Source: Bacteroidales bacterium
GTDB taxonomy: Bacteria; Bacteroidota; Bacteroidia; Bacteroidales; Muribaculaceae
Assembly: GCA_900752535.1 (NCBI GenBank)
Contig: CAADVV010000394.1
Coordinates: forward strand, 1-19,131
Direction of reading: 5' to 3'
Length of the DNA: 19,131 bases
In this document: in pieces, positions 1 to 6,731 of the stretch
Numbering within the stretch: position 1 is the stretch's first letter
Layout: each line of letters begins with the position of its first letter
Program-made: the position numbers and the translations under genes
The notes under the pieces: generated by a model
Seen by the model: only the letters and a program-made list of their open reading frames with translations
Told to the model about the DNA's origin: nothing
Databases searched by the model: none

Positions 1-531
1 CCCGTGGAGCTTTTCGCGCGACTGGCCCGCACAAGCCCCGCCCGTTCGGGGTCGGCCCCCATCCGGGCCCAGTCGGCCGCCACACAGATTTACCGTTCAC
101 GCATCAAACAGGTCAACCTTCTGGCCCATTATCAGGTGGCCACATCGACCTATCTCGAGGAAGTGAACCAGGGCATCACCGACGCCACCGCCCGACTGAT
201 AGGCGCGCTACGCACCGAGGGTCAGACTCTGGCCCGCATGGGGCGCCACCGCGAGGCCGTGCAATACTTCAGCCGCGCCCTGAAATATCTGACGCGCATG
301 AATCCCGAGATTGACCTCGAGCAGCTCGAGCTGTCGATTAACCTGGGAGAGTCGCTTCTCAACATCCCGGCGTCGCGCGACAAAGGCATACACCTGCTCA
401 ACACCATGCTCCACAAGGCCACGAAGCTCAATGCCGGCGACCAGCACCGCCGCATTGTCGACATCCTTGTCAACGCCAAGAGTCGCAGTCTCGACATCCT
501 CGGCCTGTGGCACAAGGTTTTCCCGAAATAA
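1..531 (+). CDS. TPR-like helical protein, 5' end missing
   Basis: The reading frame is open from the first base of the window, so the true start lies upstream; 176 codons remain before TAA at 529-531. The visible part is alpha-helical. A segment with the pattern ALRTEGQTLARMGRHREAVQ followed by YFSRALKYL resembles a tetratricopeptide unit, and a second helical pair follows. It ends in a short tail (WHKVFPK). No catalytic motif is seen, so the likely role is protein-protein interaction. The gene lies 34 bases upstream of ribH on the same strand; in other Bacteroidales I recall a TPR-protein gene at this position. The intervening 34 bases show no promoter or terminator, so the two are probably cotranscribed. 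Its exact function cannot be read from this fragment. Confidence 0.75.
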   Translation, partial: PVELFARLARTSPARSGSAPIRAQSAATQIYRSRIKQVNLLAHYQVATSTYLEEVNQGITDATARLIGALRTEGQTLARMGRHREAVQYFSRALKYLTRMNPEIDLEQLELSINLGESLLNIPASRDKGIHLLNTMLHKATKLNAGDQHRRIVDILVNAKSRSLDILGLWHKVFPK

Positions 532-565
532 TTCTCCCCACCCTATATTTCAAGCCCCCTGACTT

Positions 566-1048
566 ATGTCACAGCATACACCTCAAACCAAACCCGAATA
601 TATCGATGGCCTCAGGCTCGCCATCGTTTCGACCGAGTGGAACAGCCTCATCACCGACCGTCTGGTAGACAACGCAATGTCGCGTCTGCGCGAACTGGGC
701 TACGAGCCCGGCGAAACCGCCGAAGTGTTTTATGTGCCCGGAGCCGTCGAGCTGACATTTGCCGCCTCGCAGCTCATCGAATCGAGCCTGTATGACGCCG
801 TGATTGTCTACGGATGTGTCATACGCGGTGGAACGCCACATTTTGACTATGTCTGCCAGAGCGTAACTCAGGGCGTCACCCAGCTCAACGCCGATGTCGA
901 CACCCCTGTGATTTTCGGAGTGCTGACCGTCGACAACGAACAGCAGGCATTTGACCGTGCGGGCGGTGAAGCCGGCGATAAGGGCGCCGAATGTGTCGAC
1001 ACCGCCATCAAAATGGTGTCGTTCAAGCGTCGCGTCCAGGACATGTAA
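566..1048 (+). CDS. ribH: 6,7-dimethyl-8-ribityllumazine synthase
   Basis: This enzyme catalyses the penultimate step of riboflavin synthesis, condensing 5-amino-6-ribitylaminouracil with 3,4-dihydroxy-2-butanone 4-phosphate to give 6,7-dimethyl-8-ribityllumazine in the cytoplasm. The 160-aa length is normal for the family. Recognisable family segments are WN at 25-26 (ring binding), VPGAVE at 57-62, YGCVIRGGTPHFDYV around 82-96 with the catalytic His92, GVLT at 118-121, and AGGEAGDKGAE around 132-142 (phosphate binding and assembly). The ATG at 566 gives the expected N-terminus, with a short unstructured leader before the first strand (LRLAIVST). No Shine-Dalgarno sequence precedes it, as usual in Bacteroidota. 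The stop codon directly abuts the ATG of the methyltransferase gene, so the two are translationally close. No other rib genes are in the window. Confidence 0.97.
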   Translation: MSQHTPQTKPEYIDGLRLAIVSTEWNSLITDRLVDNAMSRLRELGYEPGETAEVFYVPGAVELTFAASQLIESSLYDAVIVYGCVIRGGTPHFDYVCQSVTQGVTQLNADVDTPVIFGVLTVDNEQQAFDRAGGEAGDKGAECVDTAIKMVSFKRRVQDM

Positions 1049-2404
1049 ATGGCGACGCTCCCCGAAGACTTTGTCAGAGAGATAAACTGTTTCGACGGGC
1101 TTGCTGAGACATTGGCGACGACTAAGCCGTCAGTGTCTGTACGTCTCAACCCCGCCAAACCGTCAGATGCGTTTGACGGTTGCCGTCAGGTGGCGTGGTA
1201 TAACCGCGGGCGCTATCTTGACAATCGCCCCCGCTTTACACTCGACCCTGCGCTCCATCAGGGCGCCTACTATGTCCAGGACGCCTCGTCAATGTTTCTG
1301 GCCCACGCTATCTCGCGCCTCGGGTTGCAGAGACCCGTGGCATGGCTCGACGCCTGCGCCGCCCCGGGCGGCAAATCAACACTCGCGCTCGACTGTCTGC
1401 CCGAGGGGTCACTGGTAGTAGCCAACGAGGCCGTCCCGGTGCGTGCGGCAGTGTTGCGCGAAAACATTATAAAATGGGGCAATCCCAATGCCATAGTCAC
1501 TCGCGGGGACGCCGTCTGCTTCGGCGAACTTGGTCCGACATTCGATGTCATCGCAGCCGACGTCCCATGCTCGGGTGAAGGAATGATGCGCAAGGAGCCC
1601 GAGGCGATTGCCCAGTGGAGCCGCGGACTCGTGGCCGAATGCAGTGCGCGTCAGCAACGACTGACCGAAGCCCTATGGCAGGCGCTGAAACCCGGCGGCT
1701 ACATGATTTACTCGACCTGCACGTTCAACCGCGACGAGAACGAGGAGATTGTGTCGCGGCTTGTCAGCCGCTACGGAGCCGAGCCGGTAGACCTGTCGCC
1801 CGACCCGGCGTGGGGCATCATCGGAGGCGTCGAAACAGACATCCCCTGCTATCACCTGCTGCCGGGACGCGTCGAAGGCGAGGGCCAGTTCATGGCCGTG
1901 CTTCGCAAACCGAGCGATACCTCATCCCCGTCAGAACGTTCCGGCCGACGTCACAAACCGACGCCCCGTCAGGCCAAAGCCGACCCGCGGGCCGCAGAAT
2001 GGCTCAGCGACAGCGCCCTGGCCTCAATGACTCACACAGTCGACGGCGACCGCATAAACGCCTTCACGACACAATGGCTTCCGCTGCTCGAACGGCTGTC
2101 TGACAGAAAGATGCCCGACATAATCCACCACGGCACACCCGTGGCTTCGGTCAAGGGGCGCGACCTCGTACCCTCACATGCGCTGGCAATGGCAACCGGC
2201 ATCGTCAGCGACAGCGCATTCAGCCGTGTCGGGCCCGATGTTGACACCGCCCTGCAATATCTCAGGGGAGAAGCCGTCAGTGTCGACGCTCCGCGAGGCC
2301 ACGTCATGCTGACCTATGGAGGTCTGCCGCTTGGATTCGTCAAAAACCTCGGCAACCGCGCTAACAACATGTATCCTCGCGACTGGCGCATCAGACATAT
2401 GTGA
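1049..2404 (+). CDS. rsmF: RsmF-like RNA 5-methylcytosine methyltransferase (RsmB/NOP family)
   Basis: This is an S-adenosylmethionine-dependent RNA m5C methyltransferase, probably acting on 16S rRNA. The SAM-binding motif DACAAPGGKS is at about 101-110. Motif IV, DVPCSGEGMMRK, is at 171-182 with the resolving Cys174. Motif VI, YSTCTFNRDENE, is at 221-232 with the nucleophile Cys224. After a polar linker around 290-310, a C-terminal domain ends in GGLPLGFVKNLGNRANNMYP, typical of the RsmF/YebU C-terminal (PUA-like) region. The length of 451 aa is close to E. coli RsmF (479). The ATG begins at the base after the ribH stop (zero spacing), which argues for one transcript and possible translational coupling. 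The m5C methyltransferase family is certain; the exact target (C1407 in E. coli) is inferred from the C-terminal domain. Confidence 0.9.
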   Translation: MATLPEDFVREINCFDGLAETLATTKPSVSVRLNPAKPSDAFDGCRQVAWYNRGRYLDNRPRFTLDPALHQGAYYVQDASSMFLAHAISRLGLQRPVAWLDACAAPGGKSTLALDCLPEGSLVVANEAVPVRAAVLRENIIKWGNPNAIVTRGDAVCFGELGPTFDVIAADVPCSGEGMMRKEPEAIAQWSRGLVAECSARQQRLTEALWQALKPGGYMIYSTCTFNRDENEEIVSRLVSRYGAEPVDLSPDPAWGIIGGVETDIPCYHLLPGRVEGEGQFMAVLRKPSDTSSPSERSGRRHKPTPRQAKADPRAAEWLSDSALASMTHTVDGDRINAFTTQWLPLLERLSDRKMPDIIHHGTPVASVKGRDLVPSHALAMATGIVSDSAFSRVGPDVDTALQYLRGEAVSVDAPRGHVMLTYGGLPLGFVKNLGNRANNMYPRDWRIRHM

Positions 2405-2457
2405 ACCATCGGAGCGTTTAAGGTGTTTTAACACAAAACCCTTAAAACCATCCGGAA

Positions 2458-2622
2458 ATGTCTGAAAAATCGCGCAAGAAAATTAGTTCAAAAACATGGC
2501 TCGTAATCGGCGTCATGATATTGATAATACTCCTGATGATCTGGCTGACCACAGCAGACCTCATGGGAGACACCGACGTCGCAGCATTCATCACGCCCGC
2601 TAAAGCTATCTTAGGATTATGA
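2458..2622 (+). CDS. 54-aa single-pass membrane protein
   Basis: A short frame starts at ATG 2458 and encodes a basic N-terminus (MSEKSRKKISSK), one strongly hydrophobic helix at about residues 14-31 rich in Ile, Leu and Met, and a short polar tail ending in AKAILGL. The positive residues before the helix predict a cytoplasmic N-terminus. Its TGA overlaps the ATG of the next gene as ATGA at 2619-2622, a typical arrangement for translational coupling, which supports it as a real gene despite its size. I do not recognise the family. It probably works with the downstream 101-aa membrane protein. A transcript running on from the methyltransferase gene 53 bases upstream is plausible, since no clear promoter or terminator lies between. 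Confidence 0.72.
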   Translation: MSEKSRKKISSKTWLVIGVMILIILLMIWLTTADLMGDTDVAAFITPAKAILGL

Positions 2623-2924
2623 CAACCGCAGCAATCCCCATTGTAGTCTGGATTGCCTGGGCCATTACCGGCTTCTGCGGAGGTTATATGACCTCACGTC
2701 TGACGATTAAAGGCCACTACCGCTTTCTGATGTCTCTCATAGGTATCGCCGGCGGTGTCGGCGGAGGCGGTCTGTTCATCGCGCTGGCCGGGCATGCCGT
2801 ACCCGAGAAAGCCGAGCTGCTCTCGCTTCTGTGTTCCCTGGCCGGCACCGCTCTTTTCGTCTGGCTGGCCGCAGCATCGTTCAGACGCACCCTCGACAAC
2901 GACGACGAGAATCGCCCGGAGTAA
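2619..2924 (+). CDS. Small integral membrane protein, GlsB/YeaQ-like
   Basis: This 101-aa protein has about three hydrophobic segments, at roughly 5-25, 36-58 and 68-88, and a charged cytoplasmic-type tail (RRTLDNDDENRPE). The Gly-rich middle (IGIAGGVGGGGLFIAL) and the pattern AITGFCGGYMTSRL followed by a second helix resemble the small GlsB/YeaQ/YmgE (transglycosylase-associated) membrane proteins, but the match is by eye and weak. The start codon overlaps the stop of the 54-aa gene (ATGA), so translation is probably coupled. The stop lies 8 bases from the stop of the convergent regulator gene, with no obvious terminator hairpin in the gap. The function is unknown; a membrane or envelope-stress role would be a guess from the family resemblance. 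Confidence 0.75.
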   Translation: MTTAAIPIVVWIAWAITGFCGGYMTSRLTIKGHYRFLMSLIGIAGGVGGGGLFIALAGHAVPEKAELLSLLCSLAGTALFVWLAAASFRRTLDNDDENRPE

Positions 2925-2932
2925 AGACAGGG

Positions 2933-4606
2933 TTATGAGACGTTGAAGCGGCGCAAGGTCTCCTCGAGCGAGGAGTCTTCGGCGACGCCGAGACGCATTT
3001 TGAGCCGCCAGCGGGCCTGTCGGACCGATTCGGGACGCACGTTGAGGAATCCGGCAATCTCTTTGTTGCCAAGGCCTATGAGGATATAACCCGCGAGTTT
3101 GACTTGTGCCTCAGTCAGATCGGGACAAGCCTTGCGCAGGTTGTCGGCAAATCGCGGACACGTCTGCTCAAGAATCATGGAAACACGTTCAAGTTCATCG
3201 CGCCGCCATGCGTGGTCGCGCAAAAGTGCCTCGACACGTCGGCGGTCTGCCACAGAGAGTCCGGTGCCGTTGCCAAGCGTGTTCAGCTCATTCATTACGG
3301 CCGACGTCAGTTTTTGTGTCTCGGCAACGGCCACCGAGGCAGTTTCGACATGCAGACGCTCATGCTCAACTTCCAGACGCGCCCTCTCACGCTCGACCTC
3401 GAAATGACGGCGTCGGCGCTGATACCACCACACTGCAAGTGTAGCCATCAGTGCGAATATCAGAAGCATAATCAGAAGCCTGATTTGACCGAGACGCCTG
3501 ACACTCAGCTTTTCAAGCTCGACGGTCTGAAGTTCATGAGCCCCCTGGCATTTGAGAATCTGTGACTTCTCGCGACCTGCTTCCGCTGAGTCGTGCAACT
3601 CGATGTGGGTGGCGAGATCTTCAAAGGCCGAGGCCGAATCCCCTCGCATCAAATCATAATTCGACGCAACCAGATAAATATATGATTTGTGAAAGAGATT
3701 GTCGGCGTCACCGATATGACGCCGCGACATTTCCACATATTTCGATGCCGAATCGGGTGATTCATTTTCAATAAACCATTGTCCCAACATCGCCTCATAG
3801 AGGCCTGCGAGTGAAGCGTTCACAGTGTCTGCTCCGGCATAAGCTTCGCGAAGATAGCTTAAATCACGAGTCAGGATATAGGTGTTTCTCAATAAGACAT
3901 TACGGTCTAAGTAGGTCAGACTACCGGTTGTGTCACCAAGCAGTTCTTTGAATACAGCGCGTGCCTCTTTCTCTCGTCCATATCGGGATAGAATTGTAGC
4001 GTAATTGATACGATAAGTCATCCTGGCTTTGTCATGTCCTGAAATGATGAAAAGAGAATCGCCTGTATTGTACCATTTTATCGCTGTCGTCAGGTCTCCT
4101 GCCTCACATAAAGCATTTGCGATGACCATAGCAGACGTCGCGGCCATGTGATGATAACCGTTTTCGAGATAGAAATCATAGTTCTTGAGTATCTCTTTCA
4201 TCTGAAAACGTCCGTCATCCTGTAGTAAATGTGTGCGACGTGTGCGCAAACGATGGTATTCATAGGGACGTCCGGAAGAATCTGCTGTTACGAAAGCTTC
4301 CTCAAGCTCGCTTTTCATCGAGTCGGGCGATACTCGTTTACCCCTGTCAATCGATCTCCAGAAATGCCAACGTGTCAACAGAGCGCTACGGTCACGACCG
4401 GAAGCTTTAGCGGCGAGATTTCCGAGACAACCGACCAAAGAATCAAGTTCGGCAGCAGAGACATCATTGTAGAGACCTCTCTCAATCTCCGCCATCAGCG
4501 TATCGGACTCCGGAGTAACACATTCCCAGCCCCACACGCTGATATGTGGTGGACGACGGGTACATGCTGTAAGCGCTAACAGGATTATTATCAGAATCTT
4601 CTTCAT
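2933..4606 (-). CDS. Membrane-anchored TPR / LuxR-type HTH regulator (copy 1)
   Basis: The start at 4606 gives 557 aa; an upstream ATG at 4657 would lie before the likely promoter and would bury the signal peptide. Residues 1-15 are a lipoprotein-type signal with lipobox LTAC (Cys15). Residues about 30-350 are alpha-helical with TPR-like repeats (for example ATSAMVIANALCEAGDLTTA). One transmembrane helix spans about 374-395, followed by a basic stop-transfer stretch and a charged coiled coil to about 425. The C-terminal 494-541 segment (LTEAQVKLAGYI, then GNKEIAGFLNV) matches a LuxR/GerE-type HTH. The predicted topology is a periplasmic sensor with a cytoplasmic DNA-binding domain, so a one-component transmembrane transcription factor is likely. 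It is divergent from the 560-aa secreted protein and homologous to the regulator at 10984-12636. The ligand and regulon are unknown. Confidence 0.85.
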   Translation of the reverse strand: MKKILIIILLALTACTRRPPHISVWGWECVTPESDTLMAEIERGLYNDVSAAELDSLVGCLGNLAAKASGRDRSALLTRWHFWRSIDRGKRVSPDSMKSELEEAFVTADSSGRPYEYHRLRTRRTHLLQDDGRFQMKEILKNYDFYLENGYHHMAATSAMVIANALCEAGDLTTAIKWYNTGDSLFIISGHDKARMTYRINYATILSRYGREKEARAVFKELLGDTTGSLTYLDRNVLLRNTYILTRDLSYLREAYAGADTVNASLAGLYEAMLGQWFIENESPDSASKYVEMSRRHIGDADNLFHKSYIYLVASNYDLMRGDSASAFEDLATHIELHDSAEAGREKSQILKCQGAHELQTVELEKLSVRRLGQIRLLIMLLIFALMATLAVWWYQRRRRHFEVERERARLEVEHERLHVETASVAVAETQKLTSAVMNELNTLGNGTGLSVADRRRVEALLRDHAWRRDELERVSMILEQTCPRFADNLRKACPDLTEAQVKLAGYILIGLGNKEIAGFLNVRPESVRQARWRLKMRLGVAEDSSLEETLRRFNVS

Positions 4607-4645
4607 TGTCTCAGGAACTCGTTGCCTTAGAGCGGGCGATCGCGA

Positions 4646-4653
4646 CAAAGGTA
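4646..4653 (-). promoter_or_regulatory. -7 box of the copy-1 regulator promoter
   Basis: On the minus strand this reads TACCTTTG, matching the Bacteroidota -7 consensus TAnnTTTG. No good -33 TTTG is found 19-20 bases upstream. Transcription would begin near 4639-4641, giving a leader of about 35 bases before the ATG at 4606 and supporting that start over the upstream one. Confidence 0.6.
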
Positions 4654-4689
4654 ACAAAATAAATCAAAAATCGACAGTTTTGAGACCGA

Positions 4690-4709
4690 GTAGACGCTCT
4701 GTAGACGCT
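4690..4709. repeat. Tandem direct repeat GTAGACGCT, period 11 (candidate operator)
   Basis: GTAGACGCT occurs at 4690-4698 and again at 4701-4709, so the copies lie on the same DNA face one helical turn apart. The pair ends 5 bases before the -33 box of the secreted-protein promoter (4715) and lies about 37 bases upstream of the regulator's own -7 box. This is a position from which an activator could contact RNA polymerase at the plus-strand promoter. Binding by the adjacent HTH regulator is inference. Confidence 0.55.
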
Positions 4710-4714
4710 GTTTG

Positions 4715-4746
4715 TTTGTCACAACCGCTGACAGCAGATAAATTTG
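4715..4746 (+). promoter_or_regulatory. Promoter of the 560-aa secreted protein gene
   Basis: TTTG at 4715-4718 (the second of two tandem TTTG) is followed after 20 bases by TAAATTTG at 4739-4746, matching the Bacteroidota consensus TTTG-N19/20-TAnnTTTG. The start of transcription would be near 4753, giving an A/T-rich leader of about 38 bases before the ATG at 4791. Confidence 0.7.
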
Positions 4747-4790
4747 CGGCATACAAACCTATTTAATTACTCATCAAATTTTATTTCCTT

Positions 4791-6473
4791 ATGAAGTCAA
4801 TTCTACATTTTCTGTCGATTGCCTCAATGCTCATGACATCGGCGGCAGCCTCTGCGGCTCCGGGCACTAACAATCAGAAGCCCGACTACATTGTTCTCGA
4901 TGACGCCACAACAATAATGTCGCGTGCTGATGAAGCCACAGGTCCCTGGACTCCCGAAGGGGATGTGAAATGGTATATGCGTGCATCGAATGCTCTCGCC
5001 ACTCTATTTAATTTGGTCGTGGATTCAAGAATACAGGGAAACGCAATGGATATCTATTATGCCGAAGACGGGGCGGTATACATGAATCGGCCGGTCAATA
5101 ATATCTTGGGCAACAGATATATCAAGGGAACGATCAATGCTACCGGGGATGATATTACTTTTGACTTTCCTCAGACCTTAGGAATAAAAAGTAATGGAGA
5201 AAAGCTGAATCTGTATCTTGGCAAAATCACCGCCCGCAATTCAGAAACACCCGATTTGATAGAAGAGGTTATACTTTGTGATGACCAGACATATCATATG
5301 TCAATCGCCGCCGACGGCTCGCTAAAACCGGCTACCGGATATGAAGAAACTCTCATTGGTTACTTCATTGACGGCCAATTCACAGGCTTCGGTGACTATG
5401 GCTATGAAATCACCCCGCAAAACGATAAGGCCCTGACGCCTCCCGATGGTCTCAAGACTACAACATGTACATGGGAATGTAACGGCGAACCTACAGAACA
5501 CAGCGTCTACACCGGTGTGGGCAACTATGCGAAAATCGGCTTCGATGGAGATGATGTCTGGATTCAGGGCACATCAGGCATTATGCCGGAAGCCTGGATA
5601 AAAGGTAAACGCCAAAATGACGGGTCAATCACATTTGACTCCATGCAGCTTCTCGGACTCTACAAGCCCCAGCATACTCCTTTGACCTGGCTCTATGTCT
5701 ATGGAGTGAAATTTGCTCCCGGTGGCAGCGAAGATGAACCCGAATTAGTTTTAGCCACCCCGACAGAAAGCTACACTCTGAAAAAAGAGAGCGATACAAG
5801 CTATTCATGCTCCATTCCCGTTGTCCAGGGCACTCGTGAAACAATCAACAAAACTTTCATGACGCTCACTTTCGCTTTCACTCAGCGCGTAGAGAACCCG
5901 CTTATGACGCTCTCCGATAAACTCGGTCAGCCCGCTACACCTCAGACGCCATACGTGCTTGCTGCAATGTCTTTCGGTGATGGCATCTACTATGTCCACT
6001 ATGCTATCCCTCAAACCGACACCGACGGTCTGTTGATGGACCCGGAACAATTATTCTATGAAATCTATATCGACGGAGAACAGTTTACCGTGATGCCTGA
6101 AACCTATCCCGGAGCGCCTGCCGAAGGATATAAGCTTGTTCCCTATAGATTTACTGACGACATGCAAAACATCCTCAGTGCATGGATTGAAGGCTCACCC
6201 AACCATGACCTCATCACCTACGTGCCCATCGAAAAGACCGTTGCTGTCAGGAGTGTCTACCTGGCCGGCGGCGAGCGTCACGAATCAGGATTAATGACCG
6301 TCAATATTGCCGATGGAATCGAATCAGTCAGCGAAGACAACTCACCTGTCATCACTACTGAATATCACTCGATTAGCGGTGCCTGCGTCAACAGCGACTA
6401 CCGCGGTCTCAGGCTGAAGACAGAGGTTCACGCCGACGGCTCACGAACAACTATTAAAGAGATCGCGCGATAA
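4791..6473 (+). CDS. Secreted protein of unknown function with sorting-like C-terminal module (560 aa)
   Basis: Residues 1-22 form a signal peptide (basic start, hydrophobic core, Ala-rich ASA cleavage site), so the mature protein is exported. The body is Asp/Gly/Tyr-rich and beta-strand-like, with repeated short segments such as NRYIKGTINATGDDITFDFP and EAWIKGKRQNDGSITFDSMQ that suggest related sheet units. No catalytic motif is recognised. The last about 50 residues start with DGIESV, then have EYHSISGACV, then a strand-rich end (RGLRLKTEV...TIKEIAR). This looks like a diverged form of the short C-terminal modules found on many Bacteroidales exported proteins, some of which are type IX secretion signals. 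The gene is divergent from the copy-1 regulator, has its own consensus promoter, and ends just before a strong terminator at 6504-6547. It is probably cell-surface or extracellular; the function is unknown. Confidence 0.8.
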   Translation: MKSILHFLSIASMLMTSAAASAAPGTNNQKPDYIVLDDATTIMSRADEATGPWTPEGDVKWYMRASNALATLFNLVVDSRIQGNAMDIYYAEDGAVYMNRPVNNILGNRYIKGTINATGDDITFDFPQTLGIKSNGEKLNLYLGKITARNSETPDLIEEVILCDDQTYHMSIAADGSLKPATGYEETLIGYFIDGQFTGFGDYGYEITPQNDKALTPPDGLKTTTCTWECNGEPTEHSVYTGVGNYAKIGFDGDDVWIQGTSGIMPEAWIKGKRQNDGSITFDSMQLLGLYKPQHTPLTWLYVYGVKFAPGGSEDEPELVLATPTESYTLKKESDTSYSCSIPVVQGTRETINKTFMTLTFAFTQRVENPLMTLSDKLGQPATPQTPYVLAAMSFGDGIYYVHYAIPQTDTDGLLMDPEQLFYEIYIDGEQFTVMPETYPGAPAEGYKLVPYRFTDDMQNILSAWIEGSPNHDLITYVPIEKTVAVRSVYLAGGERHESGLMTVNIADGIESVSEDNSPVITTEYHSISGACVNSDYRGLRLKTEVHADGSRTTIKEIAR

Positions 6474-6503
6474 CACGGACCTCAGCAATCCATAGACATT
6501 CAT

Positions 6504-6547
6504 TCCCGCGCGCCGACTGGGTGAAAGACGGCGCGCGGGATTTTTTT
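6504..6547 (+). terminator. Strong intrinsic terminator after the secreted-protein gene
   Basis: A perfect 12-bp GC-rich stem (TCCCGCGCGCCG at 6504-6515 with its complement at 6529-6540), a 13-base loop and seven T residues at 6541-6547. It lies 30 bases after the stop of the 560-aa gene. The T tract runs directly into the -33 box of the tRNA promoter. Confidence 0.93.
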
Positions 6548-6576
6548 GGAAAATCGGCAGAAAAAGACTATCTTTG
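6545..6576 (+). promoter_or_regulatory. Promoter of tRNA-Leu
   Basis: TTTG at 6545-6548, a 20-base spacer and TATCTTTG at 6569-6576 match the Bacteroidota promoter consensus. The predicted start is 6-8 bases downstream, just ahead of the mature tRNA 5' end at 6588. The -33 box is built from the end of the preceding terminator T tract. Confidence 0.82.
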
Positions 6577-6587
6577 CGCCATAGAGA

Positions 6588-6669
6588 GCGCATGTGGCGT
6601 AATTGGTAGCCGCGTTAGACTTAGGATCTAATGACTTAGGTCGTGGGGGTTCGAGTCCCTTCATGCGCA
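6588..6669 (+). tRNA. tRNA-Leu (anticodon TAG)
   Basis: This folds as an 82-base class II tRNA. The 7-bp acceptor stem pairs GCGCATG (6588-6594) with CATGCGC (6662-6668), and the discriminator base is A6669. The D-loop has the usual AATTGGTAG. The anticodon arm TTAGA-CTTAGGA-TCTAA gives anticodon TAG, read as leucine (CUN codons). A variable arm (GAC TTAG GTC) is present, as expected for tRNA-Leu, and the T-loop is GTTCGAG. The CCA end is not encoded. A dedicated promoter lies upstream and a hairpin with a T-rich tail follows at 6689-6724. Confidence 0.97.
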
Positions 6670-6688
6670 CTGAGACAAGTCAACCCGG

Positions 6689-6724
6689 CAGCCGCCGCCC
6701 TTCCGGGCAGCGGCTGTTATCTTT
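6689..6724 (+). terminator. Imperfect terminator hairpin after tRNA-Leu
   Basis: CAGCCGC at 6689-6695 pairs with GCGGCTG at 6710-6716; after a 2x2 internal loop, CCC/GGG pair around a TTCC tetraloop. The stem is followed by TTATCTTT, a weak T-rich tail. Its 3' arm overlaps the 5' arm of a second hairpin (6712-6731), so the two cannot form together. Confidence 0.6.
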
Positions 6725-6731
6725 AACAGCC
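6712..6731 (+). promoter_or_regulatory. 8-bp hairpin abutting the yraN start codon
   Basis: GGCTGTTA at 6712-6719 pairs perfectly with TAACAGCC at 6724-6731 around a TCTT loop. The last paired base is immediately before ATG 6732. It competes with the tRNA terminator hairpin for bases 6712-6716. It may block translation initiation of yraN or act as an antiterminator; the role is inference. Confidence 0.5.

Noticed and set aside
3104..3565. Plus-strand frames opposite the copy-1 regulator gene
   Set aside because: They overlap the HTH and coiled-coil coding part of the minus-strand gene and translate to low-complexity Ser/Arg/His-rich sequence without family features.
4607..4657. N-terminal extension of the copy-1 regulator from ATG 4657
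   Set aside because: It would place 17 polar residues before a clear lipoprotein signal and starts upstream of the predicted -7 box; the same reasoning removes the ATG 12702 start of copy 2.
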